Source: Taudactylus pleione (lineage: Eukaryota > Chordata > Amphibia > Anura > Myobatrachidae). Taken from it: 64,000 nucleotides of DNA. Shown here one piece after another: positions 56,061 through 64,000 of the stretch (positions within the stretch are counted from its first letter, which is position 1; each line of letters begins with the position of its first letter). The notes beneath the pieces are model-generated. The model did not search any database and was not told the origin of the DNA. It saw only the letters and a list, made by a program, of their open reading frames with translations. Location of the stretch: NCBI GenBank assembly GCA_031769625.1, contig JAUIMM010000601.1, positions 992,001 to 1,056,000 on the forward strand, read 5' to 3'. The position numbers and the translations under genes were made by a program.

Positions 56061-56287
56061 GATCACAAACTGGAAAGAGGAAGTTAACCCTCCAGCCTCC
56101 AGCCTTCATATAGTAATGCTAAACCCCACCTAAACAGAGCAGCTAATAGACTTGCTATCTTGATTGACAACTTCAAACAACCAATTATAACTTATCAACA
56201 CCAAACCAGCTCTAACTAGTATTGCTTCAATAAAAAACAGTGTACTTATATCCTCTCAAGCTTATGTAAGCATTTGAGTATTTTAAG
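56061..56287 (-). repeat. Split repeat copy A1 (Y)
   Basis: Direct copy of 54840-55063. Between it and the hydrolase lies purine-rich non-coding text (55860-56000). Confidence 0.88.
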
Positions 56288-56737
56288 AACTGTTTGATCC
56301 TCTCCTGTTTATTGTCATAGGGCAGGTGATGTCAACACCAGGGCTTCACTTTGATAAAGGTAATTTTTTATTGATAAAAAATTGATATAAATTGAACAAC
56401 ATTGATGTTTTGTTTTAGGAGCTAAATTACACATTTACAAACACATAAAAATCAATATAGAAAAATTGTATATTTAGTTAATTTGTACAGATGTGTCCTG
56501 CTACATCATTGCTGCGTATGCAGCAAATCACGCAACTTATGGTGTGAGGCATGCACCTGCGGGCGGATATGCACACTGCATTCACACCCGTGCCTCCATT
56601 GGATTGTATGGTGCGATCGCAGTGTATGCTATAGTGTACTGTAGTATGCTGCTGTGGGTATCTCACATTTGTAGCATGATCGGCAAAGATGTAGCTGGTC
56701 ATATCTGTAATTTAGCCCATGAAACACAACATTAGAT

Positions 56738-56895
56738 CAGGGGTGAACAATAAGCAGCCCCCCAGCTGTTGTAGATCTACACATCCCAGTATTACCTGCC
56801 ACAGTTTTGCTATTTGGCAATGTCTAAACTGTTGCAGAGCATGCTCAGATGTGTAATTCAACAACAGCTGGAAGGCTGCTTATTGCTCACCCCTG
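56738..56895. mobile_element. hAT-type palindromic MITE (CAGGGGTG ends)
   Basis: The left end CAGGGGTGAACAATAAGCAG pairs with CTGCTTATTGCTCACCCCTG at the right, and CAGCTGTTGT and ACACATC recur as complements. It is 158 bp with a short AT loop. CAGGGGTG ends are usual for hAT MITEs. The flanks ATTAGAT and ATTTAGAT are similar but not an exact duplication. Confidence 0.82.
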
Positions 56896-56899
56896 ATCC

Positions 56900-58085
56900 C
56901 TGATTTAGATCGATTTTTAATCAATTCAAATAGTAAATTTACCACCATGTCTTTAATCATGCACAGTCTAGTTCATCTATTTTTTTTGGTCAGTAATTTT
57001 TAAATCTGTTTCCACAGACAGAAATCCTGAAAATATGACCACTTGGGGTTACTTGAGGATTGGCTTTTGAAACCTCTGCAATATGATTATCAGACTACAC
57101 AATACATTGACATTTGTGGAGCCCAGCCATCATAGATTATTCCAACTCATCAGCAAAAAAAGGCATGATGATGAGATTTCCTGTGGGATCATAGTTTTAT
57201 GAAGCTTTTATAAGTTTATTTGAGAATTCTCTTAATTAGTATAGCACAAACAAAGGCATTCCTTTGAAAATGCATTGCTAGTATAATTTTCCACTGGTTA
57301 TTACTTACTGAAGTGTATTATCCAAAGTTTTAACTGACAACCCCAGGGAATTTCCGATACTGATTAATCATGTTGCATCAGAAAGAATATGCAATCTGTA
57401 ATGCTAAATACTTTTTTTTCTGTTTCTGGGACTGGCATGACTGTTTCAAAGTAATAACTAGAAAGTGTCATATTCAACTTCCATTAATGACAGTTATATA
57501 TTTTTTTGTTTGTGTCTAGTGTGAAAACAGTCCCTTCATGTTTCTGTCAGAATACAATGCATAATAAATTAATACAACAACAAAAAAGTAACAAAATTAC
57601 TCTAAAAGTACAGGTTACCATTTGCCCTTGGGAATCTCAGACAATTGCTGTTAAATATTCACAAGTGGAAATTTACTTACAAAATACTTAAAAAGAGAGA
57701 TAATTATTTCTGAAAACCCACAATGCACAATGACCTGATGGACAGAGATACAGTAGGGGCACAATTGTAAAAAGCAAGCATAAAAATAGGATACAAATAG
57801 CATATTTATATCCATATGCAGAGCCATACACATCTTGATACATATGTATCCACACCAGCTGCATCTGTGACTGATTTGCAAGTTGTCATAAATCCTGTTG
57901 TAGCTAGGTGCAAATTAAACATACTAACAGGTTACCATTTCACATTGGAGATCTGATGGGGGAGGTAGTATAGACAATGCTCTTAGTGAAAGAAAGAAAG
58001 TAAATGTTGTTAGTTATCTTAGCAGTATTTAGCAGCAGTGCACAGTCACACAGTGTCCCTTCAAGTCTGTATATAAGGCAAAGGC
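56900..58085. other. AT-rich non-coding DNA
   Basis: Nothing recognised. Confidence 0.55.
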
Positions 58086-58090
58086 ACTGT

Positions 58091-58612
58091 GGGTCTCATT
58101 CAGACCCGCTCGCGAGTGCTGGACGCTCGCCAGTGGGTCGATGGTACCCAAATGTGCATGTGCACAATGGAGGCTGCTCTGTTGTGCGCATGCGCGAGAC
58201 CCGGTGAGCGATGGGGAAGCTGTCGCTCGGGATCTCGCACCAAAGGGGGTGTGCTGTCGATGGTGAGTGACAGCATGCCCCCTTTGGTGGGCGTGCCGGG
58301 GCGCGGCTGACCAGACAGAGGCGTTCCCTTGGGAACGCCTACCATCTGTGTCCGGCCCCACTGACATCACTAGTGATGTCAGTGGGAGTGCTTTTGGCTC
58401 TGATAGAGCCAAAAGCACTCCAGGGCTTGCGGCAGCGAGACCCTACCACAGGGTCTCATCGCAAGCCCGATGGTCGCGATGGTCTTGACCATCGCAACCA
58501 CCATCATGGACGCTCGCATAAGCTGTGGGTGGTAACCCACAGCTATGCGAGCGTCCAGGAGGATGCACCAAAAAAAATAACAAAATGCCCTGATTCAGAG
58601 ATGGCGCTCGTT
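58091..58612 (+). mobile_element. Multi-hairpin MITE, second copy
   Basis: Starts GGGTCTCATTCAGACCCG. Palindromes follow in series: GCGAGTGCTGGACGCTCGC, a CCAAAGGGGG...CCCCCTTTGG arm pair (58242-58290), GGCGTTCCCTTGGGAACGCC, CACTGACATCACTAGTGATG continuing into CAGTG, GCTTTTGGCTCT/AGAGCCAAAAGC, and a GGACGCTCGCAT/ATGCGAGCGTCC arm pair (58509-58556). It ends near GCCCTGATTCAGAG without the outermost terminus. It is colinear with the reverse of 50025-50578. Confidence 0.83.
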
Positions 58613-58762
58613 CAGTGTAAAGTGGAGTTAGGGAAGGATCTGTATTCAAGGTTCAAGCAGGGGCAGTGGACATTTTGTGTCACACTACCTATAAAAAATA
58701 TACTGTTTGTGGTGATCACTGGTGGTTACTTGTTTAAAAAAACTAGGAAAAATGTGTTTTTA

Positions 58763-59170
58763 TTTTAAACCTGTGTGTGTTTACTGTGACCTTCAGACAG
58801 GGCAGGCCTGTAATACAACACTAATGCTCAGTAGGTTCACGGCCACTGCCTTAATATCTGTGAAGTGCATCATAGTCGGTGGTGAGGTTATTTTTTTAAA
58901 AACTATTTTTCTTGTTTACATTTATTTAAATTTGTGTGTGTGTTTAATGAATTCCAGGCAGGCCTGTGATACAGCACTATAGCACAGTAGGCTCAGGTCT
59001 ACTGCCTTAACATCTGCACAGTGTATTGCAGTAAGTTTGGAGCTTTTCTTTTAAACCTTCTTTTTCTTGTTTACATTTCTGTGTGTTTACTGAATGCCAG
59101 GCAGGCATGTGATAAAACACTAATGCTCAGTAGGTTCAATGCCACTGTGTTTACAATATCCGTGCAGTGA
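58763..59170 (+). repeat. Tandem array, about 2.6 units of about 150-160 bp
   Basis: Each unit contains TGTGTGTTTACTGAATGCC-like text, AGGCAGGCCTGTGATA, CTAATGCTCAGTAGGTTCA, CACTGCCTTAATATCTG and TTTTTCTTGTTTACATTT. The array stops just before the transposase ATG, in the same place as the larger, unrelated array of the first copy. Confidence 0.85.
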
Positions 59171-59176
59171 GTCAAA

Positions 59177-60141
59177 ATGAATCATGATTATCAATCGATA
59201 GAACAGCATGAGCTGCAAACAAGTACTAGTGCTGTAGCTGCTGCTACCAGTCATGATGATACCAGTCATTTAACATAATCTGCTAAAGCTGGTGCTCAAT
59301 GGCATAGTATTTAATTAAGAACATCTGAAATCAAAACAATATTTGGCATTACTAAAGAAAAAAATCAACTCTAATAAGGTGAAGTTTACTGCAGAAAAAT
59401 ATAAAATTGCCAAAATGTCATACACCACATGCAGTGGCAAAGAAAGGCTCAGGTCTTATCCTTTAATTGTGAGCAGTGGTTCTGCAACTGCTGTGAGTTA
59501 GGCATCTTCTGCCTCTTAAAACAATGCAACACCTTCTCACTCTGAGTCTAGAAGAGGTGTAAAAATAATTAAAGCCAGAAAATCAGTATTAAAAAGCACT
59601 AAGGCAGAAGAACAAACTGTGTGTTTAGAAATGTCACAAATCCCTGAGAAGAGTCCAAGTGTGTCCACGAGTGCTATGTTTGAACCTAACCTTTTTAAAA
59701 CTGTATTCTTAGAGAAACCACCATTTCTATACCCTCTGCAAATGTGGAGATGAGCAGCACAAGTAAAGATGCTGACAAAGAATTGAGAATGCTACTGTGG
59801 AAGAGCAGCAGGATGAGGGGGTTATTTGTGTAACAACAGAATTTAATGAGGACGTTGATGATAAGATTGTTATTAGTGTAAGTTAGGCACCAGTGGAAGC
59901 AGTTCTTGTATTTGATAATGAGAAAGCCATTGTCATTCCTGGGAATAAGACAAAAAACACCTCTTATATGTGGAATTATTTTTACCCAAATCCTGACAAT
60001 TGTCTTGCCATCTGTAGTATTTGTACAGCCACAGTAAGTATTGGTAGGGATATTAACTATCTAGGAACCTCCTCCCTGTTACATAATTTGCAGCATGTTC
60101 ATGAAAAGTTTTGGCAAAATCTGAAAATTATGCTAAAATGA
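59177..60141 (+). pseudogene. hAT transposase N-terminus and BED finger
   Basis: From the ATG at 59177 the frame reads TSTSAVAAATSHDDTSHL, which aligns with ASTSHDIDD of the first copy. KIAKMSYTTCSGKERLRSYP (about 59403) aligns with KLANMPFTSRSGKEWLRSFP. The final open stretch 59893-60141 holds the BED finger: MWNYFYPNPDNCLAICSICT, GRDINYLGTSSLLHNLQHVH. Cys and His ligands are present. There are several stops upstream, and nothing of the catalytic domain follows. Confidence 0.83.
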
Positions 60142-60894
60142 TAACAACAAGCAGTCCAGCATCAGCCAGGGTATATTTTGGAGGGATTGGTGAATTTTGC
60201 AATATTTGCAGCTCTGCATTTTCTTGGCCTTGTAAGAAATCCTAGGCTTTTACAGTTGGATTATTTTTGCTTAAAAATATTTTACAAATTAGTAGTAGAT
60301 TAGAGCAATAATAACCAATAAAAATGTTGGTCTATGCAAAAACCATCCCCAATACCCCAATGATAAAAAATTTGTGGCATCAAACAAATAATTTAATTAT
60401 GAGTCAATGATTCCTTTCTTTATCTGCCTTCACTACATATATACTCAACCTTCCTTGGGTCTCTGATCTAGTTCTTGATTAATGAAAACATTCTTGGTTT
60501 CAACTTTATCTGGGGGTGTACAGTTTATTAAAATGCCATCCTGTCTGCCACTGGATTGCCACTCTGTTTCCCAGATGTTCCATGTTTGGAGTTGAACTGC
60601 AACATGTTTGTGCCGCCCACTTTTGTTGCTTAGCTTAATCAGTCAGCTAGCTCAGTGCAACCTTTTGACCTAAACTGGATGAAATCAATATTGTGATGTG
60701 GTCAAAATTGACTGGAAATAACTGGAAAATAATGTTATTGATATTAATAATATACTGTAGGAACAAACAGAAACAAATTATGTGATATTAGCAGGTTTTA
60801 TCAATTTAAAAACCAAAGGGTGGTGAGAGTGGTTTGGAAAAAACTAAAACCCAATGATGAATTAGACCCAAAACCAAAATATAGTGGTCAGCAC

Positions 60895-62170
60895 CGAGGG
60901 CTGGCACTAATGGAGAAAGTCCCTGATGCTTATTGCAGGGCAAGGCATTGCCATGTGGAAGCAACCAATGAGAGTGCTGCATAAAAAAGTAGGGGAGAAG
61001 TATACAGTATGTACTGTCACAAGGCAGTAGAATCACATCCAGCAGTATGGTAAAACAGAGGATCTTTTATTATTTTCAGCTTAGGAGCCACTGCGCAACA
61101 AGCATCAAGTCTGGTATTATTAGACATCATGCACAAGATCTGTGGACCTTCCTGGTCCTGTCACCCTAATGCTAACCACCAACCCCACCCTATCGCCTGG
61201 CCAGCTTGTCTGGCATCAGGAGCACTGTGCACTACTTTCAGCAAAGTCTTAAGCCCAGCTCACAGGTGGAGCTGATTGCTTGGTTGAGAACTCCAGCACA
61301 CTGCAAAACATGGACTGGACATGAACACCAACCTACACCCAGGTAATCAAGTGGTGAGTATTGCCTCTGTTTTGTGGCACCATGGCCTCCCTGACACAGT
61401 TACCTGTCAGCATTTCCTTAGGCAGATCTAAATCATGGTGCACTGAGGGGGCTTGTGTATGAAAATGTACCCCAGAGACAGGACACATGCATTTCACAGA
61501 TGCAAGTTCACAAAAACGTGGTGTTTCATAGTAAGGCCAGGTAGTTAAAATGTTTATCCTCCAATCATCGCATTGTGCTATATAGTTATGCAATCTGAAA
61601 AGGCTGAGTATTTAGCCAAAAAAAGGTTTTGTGATTAGATGAGTATAACGTACATACAAAAAGTTTATTACACCTCATAGGAGGGTTGCTTTATATTAAC
61701 TATTTAATGTTAGTACAATAAATTACTGTATACTGAAAGCGTAATTCGATTGTGCCTGTTTATATAATTTATTTTGCTTGTATACATACAGTATGTATCA
61801 TTTTAGGGAGGTAACATTAAAGGTCATCCTGTCACAATAAGTAATTATGGTACTCAATTTAAAAGATATGTTCTGCTGACTCCGCAAATATTTAGTAATT
61901 GTAATAATTAACTAAATTTACTCTGGGACAGGTAAGGGAAAGTGCACAATTGTGTGGTCAAATAGCAGTCTATATTCAACCAACCTAGTTTTCCATTTCA
62001 AATGATTGCCCATTTAAAACATTGGGTGAATTGACAAGAAATTGCCGATGCCTGTAATTCGCAGGCTATTATCTTTAGCACAGGGCTCCAAAATCTTTTG
62101 CAGATAGCACAGTTTTTTTGCATATGGTGGCTTTATGTGTTATACAAGCCAAAATAATTCACATGTTGAC
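60895..62170. other. Non-coding DNA
   Basis: No domain-bearing ORF was seen. 61010-61330 is GC-richer and reads like a repeat (GGAGCCACTGCGCAACAAGC, CACAGGTGGAGCTGATTGC), but no second copy or paired ends were found in the window. Confidence 0.45.
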
Positions 62171-62173
62171 AAT

Positions 62174-62496
62174 GGGCCTGATTCAGCTTTGGGAATAGAG
62201 TAAGATATAGCACGTAACTGATCATCTTGGTAAAACCATGCTGCACTGAAGGTTAGGCAGATTTAAAATGTGCAGAAAGATTTTGATTTGGGAGGGGTGT
62301 GTCCAAACTGACATCTAAATTGCAGTGAAAAAATAAAGCTTTGCAGTATTTGTGGGCTACATGCAAAAGCAGTCTGTATTTACACTGCATGCAAAATAAA
62401 ATGAATGTATTTGCACCCCTTGCATTGCAACATGGTTTGTCTTGGATCCCAGTTACTTGCTATATCTTACTCTATTCCCAAAGCTGAATCATGCCC
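62174..62496. mobile_element. MITE with 37-bp TIRs and 3-bp duplication
   Basis: GGGCCTGATTCAGCTTTGGG continuing to ATAGAGTAAGATATAGC on the left is matched by its complement at 62460-62496. AAT flanks both sides (62171-62173 and 62497-62499). The first 13 bases equal the ends of the multi-hairpin MITEs, so it may share their transposase, but its interior is unrelated. Confidence 0.83.
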
Positions 62497-62499
62497 AAT

Positions 62500-63125
62500 G
62501 TGTCTTGATTCTCTGTTTTTTAGTGTCAGAGCATGTTGACCTTAATGGTATCACAGTGAGAAGAAAGCATCAGGTTTGCTTGCTTTTCTCAAAGACACTA
62601 AAGAGATTATAAAATTGTTTACCTTATGATCCTTTCATTAATTGCCCTAATGAGCACATCCAAAGTTTCTAATAAAATATAGCCAATATTAGTTACTATC
62701 ATTATTTATAGTGAATATATTTTACAGGGCTCCCAGAAGTAATGCCAAAACCACTGCAAATGGGATGTTAGAGGTAATACTGAATATTTTTCTAGTAAGG
62801 TGTTCTATGAAAGGACTGTTTTTCATATGAAGGTAAAAAAAAAAATGAAATGATGATGATACCTTTATCTATATTTTAGTTTGAGAAATAAAGCAGGGGA
62901 TTCATAAAAAAATGCATAGTCCAAAGCTTAAAAATATAATGTATTTGGGCTTTTAGGTTTCATACACCATTCCAAAAATTTTTCTAATGTAATTCATAAA
63001 ACTCATATAAGTAAAGACATTAAATATGTTAAAGACTATGAAATTGAACATTTCATATATTATTAAATGATGTCCAAATAGTCACCAAACTAATATTTTA
63101 TTTACTGTCTATACCATACATCACA
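62500..63125. other. AT-rich non-coding DNA
   Basis: Nothing recognised. Confidence 0.55.
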
Positions 63126-63127
63126 TA

Positions 63128-64000
63128 CAGTCAGGTCCATAAATATTGGGACATTGACAGAATTTTCAGATTTTGGCCTCTATTCACCACCACAATGGTT
63201 TTGAAATGAAACAAACAAGATGTGCTTTAACTGCAGACTTTCAGATTTAATTTGAGAGTAATTACATCCAAATCGGGTGAACGGTGTAGGAATTACAACA
63301 CTTTCAATATGTGCCTCCCACTTTTTAAGGGGCCAAAAGTAATGGGACTATCAACTCAAAAGCTATTTCATGGACAGGTGTGGGCTATTCCCTCGTTATT
63401 TCATTATCAATGAAGCAGGTAAAAGGTCTGGAGTTGATTCTAGGTGTAAAATTTGCATTTGGAATCAGTTGCTGTCAACTCTCAATATGAGATCCAAAGA
63501 GATGTCACTACCAGTGAAGCAAGCCATCATTAGGCTGAAAAATCAAAACAAACCCATCAGAGAGACAGCAAAAACATTTAGTGTGGCCAAATCAACTGTT
63601 TGGAACATTCTTAAAAAGAAAGAACGCACCGGAGAGCTCAGCAACACTAAAAGACCCGGAAGACCACGGAAAACAATTGTGGTGGATGACAAAAGAATTA
63701 TTTCCCTGGTGAAGAAAAACCCCTTCATAAAAGTTGGCCAAATCAAGAACACTCTCCAGAAGGTAGGTGTATATGTGTCAAAGTCAACAATCAAGAGAAG
63801 ACTTCACAAGAGTGAATATAGAGGGTTCACCACAAGATGCAAACCATTGGTGAGCCACAAAAACAGGAAGACCAGATTAGAGTTTGCCAAACAACATCTA
63901 AAAAAGCCATTACAGTTCTGGAACAACATCCTATGGACATATGAGACAAAGATCAACTTGTACCAGAGTGATGGGAAGAGAAGAGAAAGAAAGGAACTGC
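63128..64000 (+). mobile_element. Tc1-like transposon, cut by the right window edge
   Basis: Starts with TA (63126-63127) then CAGTCAGGTCCATAAATATT, a typical Tc1-family terminus of a subfamily different from the element at 1-1385. A leader of about 360 bp precedes the transposase. The 3' half and the right TIR lie outside the window. Confidence 0.9.
63487..64000 (+). CDS. Tc1-like transposase, N-terminal 171 residues, open but first catalytic Asp replaced
   Basis: From the ATG at 63487 the frame stays open to the window edge. Residues 1-50 form the first HTH (KQAIIRLKNQNKPIRETAKT, VAKSTVWNILKK). KRPGRPRK at 55-62 is the AT-hook-like linker. The second HTH covers about 65-115 (VGQIKNTLQKVGVYVSKSTI). 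NNILWTYETKINLYQSDGKR begins the catalytic core at 146. Tc1 enzymes have W-[ST]-D-E-T here, but codon 152 (63940-63942) is TAT, Tyr, instead of Asp. The loss predicts no transposition, although the HTH part should still fold. The open frame suggests a young copy. Confidence 0.88.
   Translation, partial: MRSKEMSLPVKQAIIRLKNQNKPIRETAKTFSVAKSTVWNILKKKERTGELSNTKRPGRPRKTIVVDDKRIISLVKKNPFIKVGQIKNTLQKVGVYVSKSTIKRRLHKSEYRGFTTRCKPLVSHKNRKTRLEFAKQHLKKPLQFWNNILWTYETKINLYQSDGKRRERKEL

Larger units (their letters stand above)
54413..56287 (-). mobile_element. Ngaro-type YR retroelement with split direct repeats, internally deleted
   Basis: Two sequences, here Y (about 225 bp) and X (about 330-350 bp), each occur twice in the same orientation. 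Read on the minus strand the order is Y (56287-56061), interior with a hydrolase remnant (about 56060-55464), X (55463-55115), Y (55063-54840), X (54741-54413). This is the A1-interior-B1-A2-B2 arrangement of Ngaro tyrosine-recombinase retrotransposons. Some Ngaro elements encode an SGNH hydrolase, which agrees with the interior. RT, RNase H and tyrosine recombinase are absent, so it is a non-autonomous derivative. The family label is inference from structure. Confidence 0.68.
58763..60894 (+). mobile_element. Second copy of the BED-hAT family, internally deleted
   Basis: The order is a tandem array (58763-59170), the transposase N-terminus and BED finger (59177-60141), then a 3' terminal region (about 60455-60894) homologous to the 3' end of 37325-43388. 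The catalytic and hATC domains are missing. The outer termini are not preserved, and no target duplication was found. Confidence 0.72.

Overview
The window reads as non-genic chromosomal DNA from a large-genome vertebrate, most likely an amphibian (frog). This is inferred from the transposon mix: Tc1-like elements, Tx1/L1-type LINEs, two lineages of Penelope-like elements (PLEs), a BED-finger hAT family, a chromodomain Ty3/Gypsy element, a Ngaro-type tyrosine-recombinase retroelement, many foldback elements and (TA)n microsatellites. No host protein-coding exon, rRNA gene or intact tRNA gene was recognised. Almost every ORF belongs to a decayed mobile element or is a chance frame.

Layout. 1-1385: minus-strand Tc1 cut by the window edge. 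1.5-9.4 kb: AT-rich DNA with a terminal-inverted-repeat (TIR) element carrying CCCTAA-like blocks, an L1/Tx1 ORF2 tail (minus) and a hAT 3' end. 9.4-10.3 kb: MITE. 11.5-17.6 kb: plus-strand L1/Tx1 ORF2 split by a 3-kb insert that itself holds a 1.46-kb foldback with a further hairpin inside. 17.6-18.4 kb: nested foldback. 20.2-22.8 kb: hAT-type non-autonomous element with perfect 8-bp target duplications and an internal minisatellite. 23.7-24.1 kb: mariner-type MITE. 25.6-26 kb: GC-rich promoter-like block. 28.8-31.8 kb: very degraded PLE split by a foldback. 32.9-36.3 kb: younger PLE (reverse transcriptase plus GIY-YIG endonuclease). 37.3-43.4 kb: full-length hAT element with perfect 8-bp target duplications and an array of about 11 repeats of about 160 bp. 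43.8-49.8 kb: Gypsy element with both LTRs. 50.0-50.6 kb: multi-hairpin MITE. 51.8-54.2 kb: cluster of foldbacks and (TA)n. 54.4-56.3 kb: Ngaro-type element with A1-B1-A2-B2 split direct repeats and an SGNH-hydrolase remnant. 56.7-60.9 kb: hAT MITE, second multi-hairpin MITE and second BED-hAT copy. 62.2 kb: MITE. 63.1 kb to the end: plus-strand Tc1 whose frame is open to the window edge but has lost its first catalytic Asp.

The window is a layered record of insertions. The clearest structural signals are the split direct repeats at 54.4-56.3 kb, the two hAT copies that each carry a different tandem array upstream of the transposase, the strings of perfect palindromes in the GGGCCTGATTCAGA family, and the repeated placement of GAGTGC-ended modules against (TA)n tracts. 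All homology calls come from reading motifs by eye; no database search was run.
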